This document shows positions 7,945 through 16,108 of a stretch of DNA of 64,000 nucleotides, piece by piece. Source of the stretch: Mycobacterium adipatum. GTDB lineage: Bacteria > Actinomycetota > Actinomycetes > Mycobacteriales > Mycobacteriaceae. Each line of letters opens with the position of its first letter. Within the stretch, counting starts at the first letter, position 1. The translations under genes were made by a program, and so were the position numbers. The stretch spans positions 3,162,001 to 3,226,000 of the forward strand of contig NZ_CP015596.1 in NCBI RefSeq assembly GCF_001644575.1. The letters run 5' to 3'. Under the pieces are notes generated by a model, which was not told the origin of the DNA, did not search any database, and saw only the letters and a list, made by a program, of their open reading frames with translations.

Positions 7945-9471
7945 ATGACCGATGCACTCATCGTCGACACCACCAATGGGCCTGTCCGCGGGATCGGCGA
8001 CGGCACCGTCTCGGCATGGCTGGGCATCCGCTACGCCGCGCCGCCGAGCGGTGACCTGCGCTGGCGCGCGCCGCAACCGCCGCAGCCCTGGACCGAACCG
8101 GCCGATGCCGGTGCGGTCGGCCCGGTCTGCCCGCAGCCGACCGATCCCCGGATTCCGCTCGATCTCGGTGCTCCGCAGGGCGAGGACTGCCTGACCCTGA
8201 ACGTCTGGGTGCCCGCCGGCGGCGCCGCCGTCAAGCCGGTCCTGGTGTGGGTGCATGGCGGCGCCTACGTGCTGGGGTCCGCCGCCCAGCCGCTCTATCA
8301 CGGACGGGAACTGGCCATCGGCGATGACGTCGTGGTGGTGACGGTCAACTACCGCCTCGGGGCGTTCGGCTTCCTCGATCTGTCCTCGTATGGCGACGGC
8401 TTCGCCACCAACAACGGCCTGCGCGATGTGCTTTTCGCGCTGCAGTGGGTGCGGGACAACATCGGCGCGTTCGGTGGCGACCCGCACCGGGTGACCCTGT
8501 TCGGCGAATCGGCCGGCGGCGGTATCGTCACCACCTTGCTGGCCAGCCCGGCGGCCGCCGGGCTGTTCCATCGCGCCATCGCGCAGAGTTCACCGGTGAC
8601 CTCGGTGTACGACCAGAGCCGGGGCGAGCGGATCGCGCACGACTTTCTCACCGAACTCGGCATGTCGGACCGGGATGCCGCTCAGCTGCCGAACGTGCCG
8701 GTGCCGGCGCTGGTGGCGGCGACCAAGCAGCTGTTCAACGACGTCCCGAAACGGGCGCCCGGGACGCTGGCGTTCGTCCCGATCGTGGACGGGGACCTGG
8801 TGCCCGACTACCCGGTGCAGCTGGCACGGGCCGGTCGCACGCTGCCGGTACCGCTGATCATCGGGACCAATGAGCATGAGGCCGCGTTGTTCCGGTGGAT
8901 GCGTTCGCCGCTGCTCCCGATCACCCCGCAGGCGATCACGGACATGTTCACCGCGATCGCCGCCGAGCAGCCCGGCCTGCAGATCCCGAGTCAGACCGAG
9001 ATCGGGGCCGTCTACCGCGGTCGCGGGAAGAAGCCGGGTATGGGTGTGGCCCGCGACGTCGGTTTCCGGATGCCATCGATCTGGTTCGCCGACGGGCACA
9101 ACGAGGTCGCGCCGGTGTACATGTACCGGTTCGACTGGGCCACCCCGATGCTGCGGGCGCTGCGCCTCGGCGGTGCGCATGCCACCGAACTGCCGTATGT
9201 CTGGGGCAATCTGGTCGCCGGGCCGAAGGATCCGACGTTCAAGCTGGGCGGCCTGGCGACCGGTAAGGAGGTGTCGCGCCGCATGCGGGCCCGTTGGTGC
9301 AGCTTCGCCGCCGGTGCCGAGCCCGACGCGGCCCCGACGGACGTGCGCTGGCGCCCATACCGTGACGACGACCGGGCAACCCTGCTGATCGGCGCACACG
9401 ACACGGTTGCCGTCGATCCCGACCGCCTGCAGCGCGCGACGTGGGGCACCGAGGTGCTGAGCTTCCGATGA
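7945..9471 (+). CDS. type B carboxylesterase
   Basis: 508-residue alpha/beta-hydrolase of the carboxylesterase type B/para-nitrobenzyl esterase family. Signatures: early GIRYAAPP, EDCLTLNVWVP, oxyanion-hole VWVHGGAYVLGS, and the nucleophile elbow FGESAGGG with Ser189. The catalytic Glu and His lie in the C-terminal half (TNEHEA and GGAHATELPYVWG regions). No signal peptide, so probably intracellular; it hydrolyses carboxylic esters of unknown identity. The start is ATG 7945, with the purine-rich AGGCAGGAAAGAAC just upstream. Confidence 0.88.
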   Translation: MTDALIVDTTNGPVRGIGDGTVSAWLGIRYAAPPSGDLRWRAPQPPQPWTEPADAGAVGPVCPQPTDPRIPLDLGAPQGEDCLTLNVWVPAGGAAVKPVLVWVHGGAYVLGSAAQPLYHGRELAIGDDVVVVTVNYRLGAFGFLDLSSYGDGFATNNGLRDVLFALQWVRDNIGAFGGDPHRVTLFGESAGGGIVTTLLASPAAAGLFHRAIAQSSPVTSVYDQSRGERIAHDFLTELGMSDRDAAQLPNVPVPALVAATKQLFNDVPKRAPGTLAFVPIVDGDLVPDYPVQLARAGRTLPVPLIIGTNEHEAALFRWMRSPLLPITPQAITDMFTAIAAEQPGLQIPSQTEIGAVYRGRGKKPGMGVARDVGFRMPSIWFADGHNEVAPVYMYRFDWATPMLRALRLGGAHATELPYVWGNLVAGPKDPTFKLGGLATGKEVSRRMRARWCSFAAGAEPDAAPTDVRWRPYRDDDRATLLIGAHDTVAVDPDRLQRATWGTEVLSFR

Positions 9472-9518
9472 CCGGTATCGGTGTCCGCGGGTCGGCATGC
9501 GACGCCGGCGTCGGGGTT

Positions 9519-9524
9519 TAAGCT
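9519..9524 (+). promoter_or_regulatory. -10 of sterol-desaturase gene (leaderless)
   Basis: TAAGCT followed by 7 nt and the ATG at 9532, predicting a leaderless transcript independent of the esterase gene upstream. Confidence 0.45.
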
Positions 9525-9531
9525 CACCGCC

Positions 9532-10452
9532 ATGGATGCGCTGCTGAGGGTGCTGGACGCGCTGCCGCCGCAGATGCGTGACCCGGTGCTGTTCGCGATC
9601 CCGTTCTTCCTGCTGATGCTGGTGCTGGAGTGGACCGCGGCGCGCAAGCTGGCGCAGCTGGAGGCCGGTGACCGCACCCCTGCGGGGGCCTATCATCGCC
9701 GCGACGCGTGGGCGAGCTTGTCGATGGGCCTGGTCTCGGTGGCCACCACGGCCGGCTGGAAACTGCTGGCGCTGTTGGGTTATGCCGCGATCTACGCATA
9801 CCTGGCGCCATGGCATCTGCCCGCGGACCGGTGGTACACCTGGGTCATCGCGATCGTCGGGGTCGATCTGCTCTTCTATGCGTATCACCGTGTCGCGCAC
9901 CGGGTCCGGTTGGTCTGGGCGACACACCAGGCGCACCACTCCAGCCAGTACTTCAACTTCGCCACCGCCCTGCGCCAGAAGTGGAACAACAGCGGCGAGA
10001 TCCTGATGTGGATTCCGCTGCCACTGCTCGGAGTCCCGCCCTGGATGGTGTTCGCGAGTTTCTCGGTCAACCTGATCTACCAGTTCTGGGTGCACACCGA
10101 GCGCATCGACAAGCTGTGGCGGCCCATCGAATTCGTCTTCAACACGCCGTCGCACCATCGGGTGCATCACGGTATGGATCCGGAGTACCTGGACAAGAAT
10201 TACGGCGGGATTTTCATCCTGTGGGACCGCATTTTCAACACGTACTCCGACGAGCTGTTCCGTCCGCATTACGGGCTGACCAAACAGGTGGACACCTTCA
10301 ACATCTGGACGCTGCAGACCCATGAGTACGTCGCGATCGGGCGGGATGTCCGCGCGGCGAAACGTTGGCGGGACAAGCTCGGGTACACGTTCGGTCCGCC
10401 CGGGTGGGCGCCGCGTGACTCCGAGCGACCGGTGCCCAGCAGTGCGGGCTGA
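9532..10452 (+). CDS. sterol desaturase / fatty acid hydroxylase family membrane protein
   Basis: 306-residue integral membrane diiron enzyme. Three of the histidine clusters that hold the two irons are clear: HRVAH, HQAHHSSQ and HHRVHHG. They are embedded between hydrophobic helices (first about residues 15-35, then a pair near 60-100). It matches the M. tuberculosis Erg3-annotated protein Rv1814 in family and in position before a Rv1815-like gene. Mycobacteria do not make sterols de novo, so the real substrate is probably a lipid or an imported sterol. ATG at 9532 is chosen because the first helix follows at once and the -10 spacing fits. Confidence 0.85.
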   Translation: MDALLRVLDALPPQMRDPVLFAIPFFLLMLVLEWTAARKLAQLEAGDRTPAGAYHRRDAWASLSMGLVSVATTAGWKLLALLGYAAIYAYLAPWHLPADRWYTWVIAIVGVDLLFYAYHRVAHRVRLVWATHQAHHSSQYFNFATALRQKWNNSGEILMWIPLPLLGVPPWMVFASFSVNLIYQFWVHTERIDKLWRPIEFVFNTPSHHRVHHGMDPEYLDKNYGGIFILWDRIFNTYSDELFRPHYGLTKQVDTFNIWTLQTHEYVAIGRDVRAAKRWRDKLGYTFGPPGWAPRDSERPVPSSAG

Positions 10453-10479
10453 AGACGCTCGCGTCAGCCCCCGAACCCG

Positions 10480-10485
10480 TAGTCT
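10480..10485 (+). promoter_or_regulatory. -10 of flavoprotein gene (leaderless)
   Basis: TAGTCT, then 6 nt, then the GTG start at 10492. There is no ribosome-binding site before the GTG, so a leaderless transcript is the simplest reading. Confidence 0.5.
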
Positions 10486-10491
10486 CGTTCT

Positions 10492-11898
10492 GTGAAGACC
10501 GTTTTCGACGCCCCCGTCGACTCCGCGCTCGTCGAACGTTCCCTTGCCGCAACCGCGTTCGCGCCGATGTGGCTCGATATCGCCCGGCCGGAGCATCCCG
10601 CCCTGACCGGGGTGACGAGCTGCGACCTGCTGGTGATCGGTGGCGGCTACACCGGGCTGTGGACGGCGCTGCACGCCGCCGAGCGCAACCCGGGTCAGAA
10701 GATCGTGCTCATCGAGGCCAACCGCATCGGCTGGGCGGCATCGGGGCGCAACGGTGGTTTCGTCGACGCCAGCCTGACCCACGGCGCGGAGAACGGGAAG
10801 TCGCGCTGGGCAGCGGAGTTCGACACGCTGCAGGCGATGGGCCTGGAGAACCTCGACGGGATGGCCGCCGACATCGCACGGCTCGGCCTGGATGTCGAGT
10901 GGCAGCGCACCGGAATGCTGTCGGTGGCCACCGAGGCCCACCAGGTTGCGTGGCTGTCCGAGTCGGCCGCAGCGGGGGAGGGGCGGTACCTGGATGAGGC
11001 CCAGGTGCGCGCCGAGCTGGCCTCGCCGACATATCTGGCGGGATTGTTCGAACCCGACACCTGCGCGATCGTGCATCCGGCCAAGTTGGCGATCGAGCTC
11101 GCCAGGGCGTGCCGGGAGGCGGGAGTGCAGATTCACGAGCACACCCGGGCGGTGTCGCTGCAGACTTCGGGCGGCGGTCTGCGCGTCGGGACCGAGGCGG
11201 CGGTGCTGGACGCCAAACGGGTGATGCTGGCGACCAACGTGTATCCCAGCCTGGTCCGCCGTAACCGGTGGTACACGGTCCCGGTGTATGACTACGTCCT
11301 GGCGACCGAGCCACTGACCGATGACCAACTCGACCGCATCGGCTGGCGCAACCGCCAAGGCGTCGGTGACTGCGCCAATCAGTTCCACTATTACCGGCTG
11401 ACCGAGGACAACCGGGTGGTGTGGGGCGGGTATGACGCCATCTATCACTTCGGCCGGCGCGTCGACGCGGTGTACGAGGATCGGCCTCAGACCTATCGAC
11501 GGCTCGCCGAGCATTTCTTCATCACCTTCCCCCAACTCGACGACGTCAGGTTCAGTCACCGCTGGGCGGGCGCCATCGACACCAACACCCGCTTCTGTGC
11601 GCACTGGGGCACCGCCCATCACGGCCGGGTCGCCTACGTCAACGGCTTCACCGGGCTCGGGGTGGGCGCGACCCGGTTCGCCGCCGATGTCTGCCTCGAC
11701 CTGCTCGACGGTGTCAGCACCCCGCGCACCGAGCTGGAGATGGTGCGCAAGCGCCCGCTGCCCTTCCCCCCGGAGCCGGTCGCCAGTGCCGGGATACAGG
11801 CAACCCGGTGGTCACTGAACCGCGCCGACCATTCGGCGGGGCGGCGCAACGTCTTGCTGAAGACCCTCGATGCGCTGGGGCTGGGTTTCGATTCGTAG
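10492..11898 (+). CDS. FAD-dependent amine/amino-acid oxidoreductase (DAO family)
   Basis: 468-residue DadA/PuuB-type flavoprotein that probably oxidises a secondary amine or amino acid. The FAD-binding beta-alpha-beta is LLVIGGGYTGLWTALHAA near residue 45, and the second signature IGWAASGRNGGFVDAS follows, typical of gamma-glutamylputrescine oxidase-like enzymes. The C-terminal FAD contact GFTGLGVGATRFAAD is also present. No signal peptide or membrane helix. Starts GTG 10492 (leaderless). Downstream is a 180-bp gap. Confidence 0.85.
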   Translation: MKTVFDAPVDSALVERSLAATAFAPMWLDIARPEHPALTGVTSCDLLVIGGGYTGLWTALHAAERNPGQKIVLIEANRIGWAASGRNGGFVDASLTHGAENGKSRWAAEFDTLQAMGLENLDGMAADIARLGLDVEWQRTGMLSVATEAHQVAWLSESAAAGEGRYLDEAQVRAELASPTYLAGLFEPDTCAIVHPAKLAIELARACREAGVQIHEHTRAVSLQTSGGGLRVGTEAAVLDAKRVMLATNVYPSLVRRNRWYTVPVYDYVLATEPLTDDQLDRIGWRNRQGVGDCANQFHYYRLTEDNRVVWGGYDAIYHFGRRVDAVYEDRPQTYRRLAEHFFITFPQLDDVRFSHRWAGAIDTNTRFCAHWGTAHHGRVAYVNGFTGLGVGATRFAADVCLDLLDGVSTPRTELEMVRKRPLPFPPEPVASAGIQATRWSLNRADHSAGRRNVLLKTLDALGLGFDS

Positions 11899-11972
11899 CG
11901 CCCGTCACACCCCGCTTGTGCGCCCTCGGGGCTTCAGATTGTCGGCCGAAATGGTGCACGTGTGACACGCGA

Positions 11973-12000
11973 CTCGTTATGAGACGTGTGGTGTAACGAG
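11973..12000. other. inverted repeat upstream of secreted protease gene
   Basis: CTCGTTA and TAACGAG form a perfect 7-bp dyad with a 14-nt loop in the 180-bp gap before the protease gene. It could be a weak hairpin or an operator. It lies upstream of a possible -10 (TAGCGT, 12038-12043). Confidence 0.3.
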
Positions 12001-12078
12001 ATCTATCCGTTATCCGATTGACCTCACAGCACCCCGGTAGCGTCGATTCCTGTGTGGGGTGGAGGATCGGAGGGCTCG

Positions 12079-12825
12079 ATGCGTGCACGCCTTTTCCTGG
12101 GGCTGATGGCGGCTGCGCCGGCCGTGGCGATGGCCCTGGCCGTGGCACCCGCGGCGGTCGCCGAACCGGGAGTCACGGTGTATCCGGGTATGGAGATTCG
12201 GCAGGGCAGCACGATGTGCACCCTGGGTTTCGTCGATCCGGAGGCCCGCGCCGCCTTCACCGCCGGCCACTGCCGAGGCGACGGACCCGTCACCGACAAG
12301 ACCGGCCGGGTCATCGGTGCGATGGCCCTGTTCGACGACAACACCCCCGACGGTGCGACGGTGACCGGCGATCACCTGATCGCCGATTGGGGTGCCATCG
12401 CGCTCGCCGATGACGTCCAGATCAACCCGGTGCTGCCCGGTGGCCGCGCGCTGGTGATCGATTCCGCGCACGCGATCAGTCAGCCCGGTCAGCAGGTCTG
12501 CCACTTCGGCGTCGTCACCGGCGAGAGCTGCGGCACGGTGGCTGTGGTCAACAACGGCTGGTTCACCATGGGCAACGGGGTGGTCAGCCAGAAGGGCGAC
12601 TCCGGTGGTCCGGTGTACACCCTGACCCCGGATGGACGGGCGGCGATCGTCGGGCTCTTCAACAGCACGTGGGGCGGGGCCCCGACCGCGGTGACCTGGC
12701 AGTCGACCGGTCAGCGCATCCGTGAGGCCGTGGCGACTCAGCCGGCCAACTCGAACACCGGGATCGAAGCCGCGATCACCTTCACCTCGGAATCGGTGGA
12801 TTCGGGCGTCAATCCGCCTGCGTGA
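12079..12825 (+). CDS. secreted trypsin-like serine protease
   Basis: 248-residue exported chymotrypsin-fold protease, similar to M. tuberculosis Rv1815. The signal peptide is MRARLFLGLM plus an Ala-rich core, cut near residue 28. The full triad is visible: His64 in TAGHC, Asp103 in IADWGAI and Ser175 in GDSGGP. Cysteine pairs near the His and in the QVCHFG/ESCGTV segment fit the fold's disulfides. The ATG at 12079 is preceded by GGAGGATCGGAGGG. An in-frame GTG 27 bp upstream would place charged residues before the signal peptide. The last 88 bp are read in the opposite direction by the deazaflavin-type gene. Confidence 0.85.
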   Translation: MRARLFLGLMAAAPAVAMALAVAPAAVAEPGVTVYPGMEIRQGSTMCTLGFVDPEARAAFTAGHCRGDGPVTDKTGRVIGAMALFDDNTPDGATVTGDHLIADWGAIALADDVQINPVLPGGRALVIDSAHAISQPGQQVCHFGVVTGESCGTVAVVNNGWFTMGNGVVSQKGDSGGPVYTLTPDGRAAIVGLFNSTWGGAPTAVTWQSTGQRIREAVATQPANSNTGIEAAITFTSESVDSGVNPPA

Positions 12826-13178
12826 CCTTTGACCTCCCAGTACCAGCGATCCAGATAGCGCCGGATCAGCTCCGGCTTGGCCGCGTCGGGGACCTCTCGC
12901 ACGCGGACCTGGCGCCGGCGCCAGCGCGGTCCCATCTCGACGCTTCCGGCGGCACGGGCGTTGCGCACCCACTGGGTGTTCCCGCGCGGTGAGACGACAT
13001 AGTCGCGTCCCTCGACGGTGAGCACGTTGACCACCACCGACCGCCACTGGCCCGTGGTCCGGCCCCGCACCCGCAGGGATCGGCTGCCGGCTATCCCGAT
13101 CCCCAGTTCGGTGAGCTGGCGGATCGCTTCGTTGAAGACCCGGGCGGCCCTGTTCGGCTGGTCATAGCGCGTCGTCAC
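12738..13178 (-). CDS. deazaflavin (F420)-dependent nitroreductase-family protein
   Basis: 146-residue split-barrel protein of the Ddn/DUF385 family, whose members use cofactor F420 to reduce quinones or nitro compounds. It has the family pattern LRVRGRTTGQWRSVVVNVL, then GRDYVVSPRGNTQWVRNARA, and the terminal IPVFEL. The start is GTG 13178, 5 nt after GAGGAG; the ATG upstream in frame overlaps that site. It is transcribed away from the TetR gene, and the region between them holds two matching operators, so TetR control is likely. The 3' end overlaps the convergent protease gene by 88 bp. Confidence 0.83.
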   Translation of the reverse strand: MTTRYDQPNRAARVFNEAIRQLTELGIGIAGSRSLRVRGRTTGQWRSVVVNVLTVEGRDYVVSPRGNTQWVRNARAAGSVEMGPRWRRRQVRVREVPDAAKPELIRRYLDRWYWEVKGHAGGLTPESTDSEVKVIAASIPVFELAG

Positions 13179-13195
13179 ATTGTCTCCTCGCAATT

Positions 13196-13212
13196 CGAGA
13201 GCGGTGCTCTTG
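13196..13212. promoter_or_regulatory. TetR operator 1 (near nitroreductase-type gene)
   Basis: 17-bp site; read on the minus strand it is CAAGAGCACCGCTCTCG, with an AGAGC/GCTCT dyad at its core. It lies 18 bp upstream of the GTG of the deazaflavin gene. It matches operator 2 (13244-13260) at most positions, in opposite orientation. Confidence 0.6.
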
Positions 13213-13243
13213 AATTCACTCTGACACGCGCGCCGCGGAAATT

Positions 13244-13260
13244 CAAGAGCAGTGATCTCG
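13244..13260. promoter_or_regulatory. TetR operator 2 (near tetR start)
   Basis: CAAGAGCAGTGATCTCG, the counterpart of operator 1. The two sites and their AATT flanks form one large inverted repeat (TGCTCTTGAATT / AATTCAAGAGCA) across the divergent promoter. It ends 19 bp before the TetR GTG start, which suggests autoregulation. Confidence 0.6.
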
Positions 13261-13279
13261 TTTCTGGCACACTGGCGCC

Positions 13280-13996
13280 GTGGGGAAACGGCAGCAGGCG
13301 CGCGATCGCATCGAGGCGCAGATCATCGAGGTGGGCCGGCGACATCTGGTCACTGACGGGGCGGCGGGCCTGTCGCTGCGCGCCATCGCCCGCGACATGG
13401 GCCTGGTGTCCTCGGCCATCTACCGCTACGTCGCCAGCCGCGACGACCTGCTGACATTGCTGCTCATCGACGCCTACACCGAATTGGCCGACACGGTGGA
13501 CGCCGCCGCCGATGGCGTCTCGGGGGACTGGGCGGCGCGACTGGCGGCCATGGCGCACGCCGCACGCGGTTGGGCGCTCGGCCAACCGGCGCGGTGGGCG
13601 CTGCTCTACGGCAGTCCGGTGCCCGGCTATCGCGCGCCGGCCGACCTGACGGTTGGCCCCGGTACTCGGGTGGTCGGATCGCTGTTCGGAATCGTTGCCG
13701 ACGGTATCCGCGCCGGCGCCATCCCAGATCTGAAAGGTGTTGCACCACAACAGATCGCGGGTGACATGGATAGGCTCAGGACGGAGTTCGATTTCGCCGG
13801 CGGCGACCCGGTGCTGCTGCGGTGCTTCCTGCTGTGGGCCGCGCTGGTGGGCGCGATCAGCCTGGAGGTGTTCGGCCAGTACGGTGCTGACACCCTGACG
13901 GAACCGACGGTGGTCTTCGACGGGCAGATCCGGCTGCTGGTGCAGATGCTCGCCTCGCCCGTTGCCGGCCCCTGGCGGGACACGGAGCCAAACTAG
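13280..13996 (+). CDS. TetR-family transcriptional regulator
   Basis: 238-residue repressor similar in position to M. tuberculosis Rv1816. The N-terminal HTH spans about residues 10-55, with LSLRAIARDMGLVSSAIYRYVASRD as turn and recognition helix split by conserved residues. The C-terminal half is a ligand-binding helical domain with a WHG-like acyl/aromatic pocket; the ligand is unknown. GTG start 13280. It is divergent from the deazaflavin gene across two operators. Its TAG stop is also the first three bases of a KstR-type box that belongs to the next operon. Confidence 0.87.
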   Translation: MGKRQQARDRIEAQIIEVGRRHLVTDGAAGLSLRAIARDMGLVSSAIYRYVASRDDLLTLLLIDAYTELADTVDAAADGVSGDWAARLAAMAHAARGWALGQPARWALLYGSPVPGYRAPADLTVGPGTRVVGSLFGIVADGIRAGAIPDLKGVAPQQIAGDMDRLRTEFDFAGGDPVLLRCFLLWAALVGAISLEVFGQYGADTLTEPTVVFDGQIRLLVQMLASPVAGPWRDTEPN

Positions 13997-14007
13997 AACA
14001 CGTTCTA
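13994..14007. promoter_or_regulatory. KstR-type operator
   Basis: TAGAACACGTTCTA fits the published KstR consensus TnnAACnnGTTnnA at every fixed position. The flanking bases extend the dyad to CTAGAAC/GTTCTAG. It is 21 bp upstream of the -10 of the VOC/flavoprotein operon, around the expected -35, so binding would repress. KstR controls cholesterol-catabolism genes in mycobacteria. The box includes the stop codon of the upstream tetR. Confidence 0.65.
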
Positions 14008-14028
14008 GCCATCGTGGCGCGGTGGCGA

Positions 14029-14034
14029 TATCCT
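14029..14034 (+). promoter_or_regulatory. -10 of VOC/flavoprotein operon (leaderless)
   Basis: TATCCT, 7 nt before the ATG at 14042. Together with the KstR-type box upstream it defines a compact regulated promoter. Confidence 0.5.
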
Positions 14035-14041
14035 CACTGCG

Positions 14042-14536
14042 ATGCCGAATCAGACACCTGTCCAGGTCGCGTGGGTCACCCGTGACCTCGACGCGACCGA
14101 GCACATGCTCACTGCCCTGCTCGGCGCCGGGAAGTGGACGCGCATGCCGGGCATCCACTTCGGTCCGGATATGTGCACGCTGCGCGGTGCACCCGCCGAT
14201 TTCATCGCCGACATCTCGCTGAGTTATGCCGGTGACCTCCAGCTGGAGCTGATCGCCCCGATCAGCGGGGACAGCATCTACACCGAATTTCTGGCCGCCT
14301 CCGGTCCCGGGATGCATCACATCTGCACGGCCGCCGCCGACGAGGAGGCCTTCGCCGACGCCGTGCGCGCCGCCGAGGACGCCGGTGCTCCCGTCGTCAT
14401 GCAGGGGGTGATGCCCGGTGGGATGCGCTTCGCCTATGTCGGTGCCGCCGGCGCCGGGGTGCCCTATATCGAGATCGCCTACATTCCGCCCGATATCCAG
14501 GCCGTCTTCGACTACATCAAGAGCGAACAGCAGTGA
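14042..14536 (+). CDS. VOC-family (glyoxalase/dioxygenase superfamily) protein
   Basis: 164-residue vicinal-oxygen-chelate protein built of two beta-alpha-beta-beta-beta units. The first is VQVAWVTRDLDATEHMLTALLG; the second begins at PGMHHICTAAADEEAF. Metal-ligand candidates are His in GMHHIC and Glu in VPYIEIAY and QLELIAP. It resembles the Glyoxalase_4/methylmalonyl-CoA epimerase-like group. Followed after 22 bp by the flavoprotein gene, so they probably form an operon. With the KstR-type box, a role in sterol or steroid-side-chain breakdown is a fair inference, not shown. Confidence 0.78.
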   Translation: MPNQTPVQVAWVTRDLDATEHMLTALLGAGKWTRMPGIHFGPDMCTLRGAPADFIADISLSYAGDLQLELIAPISGDSIYTEFLAASGPGMHHICTAAADEEAFADAVRAAEDAGAPVVMQGVMPGGMRFAYVGAAGAGVPYIEIAYIPPDIQAVFDYIKSEQQ

Positions 14537-14558
14537 CCGCGCCCATGAGGAGAAACTT

Positions 14559-16043
14559 GTGACACTCGAACAGCTTCCGGACACCATTGCGGCCGCCGAC
14601 GTTGCCGACTGGTCCGACGACGTCGACGTCGTGGTGGTCGGTTTCGGCATCGCCGGGGGGTGCGCCGCGGTGGCTGCCGCGGCGGCCGGCGCGCGGGTGC
14701 TGGTGCTCGAACGCGCCGCTGCCGCCGGCGGCACCACCTCGATGGCCGGCGGGCACTTCTACCTCGGTGGCGGCACCGCGGTGCAGCAGGCCACCGGCCA
14801 TGCCGATTCCGCCGAGGAGATGTACAAGTATCTCGTCGCGGTGACCGAAGACGCCGAACTGGACAAGATCCGGGCCTATTGCGACGGCAGTGTCGAGCAT
14901 TTCGACTGGCTCGAGGCGCTGGGATTCCAGTTCGAGCGCAGCTATTACCCCGGCAAGGTCGTGGTGCCGCCGGGGACCGAAGGACTGTCCTACACCGGCA
15001 ACGAGAAGGTATGGCCGTTCAACGAGCAGGCCGTGCCTGCGCCGCGCGGACATTCCGTGCCGGTCCCCGGCGAACTCGGGGGCGCGGCCATGGTCATCGA
15101 CCTGCTGCTCAAACGCGCCGCGGAGCTCGGTGTGCAGATCCGCTACGAGACCGGTGCGACCAACCTCGTCGTGGGTGACGACGGCGCCGTCGTTGGGGTG
15201 AACTGGAAACACTTCACCGAAACCGGTGCGGTCAAAGCGAAGTCGGTCGTCATCGCCGCCGGGGGATTCGCGATGAACCCGGACATGGTCGCCAAGTACA
15301 CCCCAGCGCTTGGCCAAGAACGCAAGACCAAACACCACGGCATGGTGGCCCCCTACATCCTGGGCAACCCGAACGATGACGGGCTGGGAATCCGGCTCGG
15401 GGTGTCCGCCGGCGGCGTGGCCAAGAACCTCGACCAGCTGTTCATCACCGCGGCGGCCTACCCGCCGGAGATCCTGCTCACCGGGATCATCGTCAACAAG
15501 GACGGGCAGCGCTTCGTCGCCGAGGACTCTTATCATTCGCGCACGTCGGCCTTCGTCCTCGAACAACCGGACCAGGCGGCGTATCTGATCGTCGACGAAG
15601 CACACATGCAGATGCCGGAGATGCCGCTGATCAAGTTCATCGACGGCTGGGAGACCGTCGCCGAGATGGAGGCGGCGCTCGGCATACCGACCGGAAAGCT
15701 GGCCGCAACGCTGGACCGGTACAACGAGAATGCCGCCCGCGGAATCGATCCCGACTTCCACAAGCAGCCCGACTACATCGCCGCCCAGGACACCGGACCG
15801 TGGGCCGCCTTCGATCTCACCCTCGGGGTGGCGATGTACTCCGGGTTCACCATGGGTGGGCTGACGGTGTCGATCGACGGTGAGGTGCTGCGCACGGACG
15901 GCACTGCCGTGCCGGGGCTGTACGCCGCCGGTGCGTGCGCCTCCAACATCGCCCGCGACGGTAAGGGCTATGCCAGCGGGGTGCAGCTGGGGGAGGGTTC
16001 GTTCTTCGGGCGGCGGGCAGGCGCGCACGCCGCGGCGCGGTAG
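14559..16043 (+). CDS. FAD-binding dehydrogenase, fumarate reductase/KstD-like
   Basis: 494-residue flavoprotein of the FAD_binding_2 family, similar to M. tuberculosis Rv1817. The N-terminal dinucleotide fold is VVVVGFGIAGGCAAVAAAAAG (about 20-45, with conserved Gly residues), followed by GGTTSMAGGHFYLGGG. The C-terminal FAD contact is GLYAAGACASNIARDGKGYASG. The family includes 3-ketosteroid delta-1-dehydrogenases and fumarate reductases. The catalytic Tyr set of KstD is not obvious, so the substrate is uncertain. GTG 14559 is preceded by GAGGAGAAA. Second gene of an operon behind a KstR-type box. Confidence 0.8.
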   Translation: MTLEQLPDTIAAADVADWSDDVDVVVVGFGIAGGCAAVAAAAAGARVLVLERAAAAGGTTSMAGGHFYLGGGTAVQQATGHADSAEEMYKYLVAVTEDAELDKIRAYCDGSVEHFDWLEALGFQFERSYYPGKVVVPPGTEGLSYTGNEKVWPFNEQAVPAPRGHSVPVPGELGGAAMVIDLLLKRAAELGVQIRYETGATNLVVGDDGAVVGVNWKHFTETGAVKAKSVVIAAGGFAMNPDMVAKYTPALGQERKTKHHGMVAPYILGNPNDDGLGIRLGVSAGGVAKNLDQLFITAAAYPPEILLTGIIVNKDGQRFVAEDSYHSRTSAFVLEQPDQAAYLIVDEAHMQMPEMPLIKFIDGWETVAEMEAALGIPTGKLAATLDRYNENAARGIDPDFHKQPDYIAAQDTGPWAAFDLTLGVAMYSGFTMGGLTVSIDGEVLRTDGTAVPGLYAAGACASNIARDGKGYASGVQLGEGSFFGRRAGAHAAAR

Positions 16044-16049
16044 TTCTCG

Positions 16050-16108
16050 CCGAATCTGAACTCGATGGCGCTACGGGGCCGGATTCTCGCCATCGAGTTC
16101 AGTTTCGG
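16050..16108. terminator. bidirectional hairpin between convergent genes
   Basis: CTGAACTCGATGGCG (16056-16070) and its exact complement CGCCATCGAGTTCAG (16088-16102) form a 15-bp stem. The stem extends 5 more pairs past one mismatch, with a 17-nt loop. It lies just after the flavoprotein stop, and the right arm codes for the last residues of the BacA-like protein. There is no U-tract, so it is a mycobacterial-type hairpin terminator at best. Confidence 0.55.

Noticed and set aside
8590..11622. A 1010-codon open frame on the minus strand
   Set aside because: It lies opposite three well-supported genes (esterase, sterol desaturase, flavoprotein). Its composition is Arg/Gly/His-rich shadow sequence without domains.
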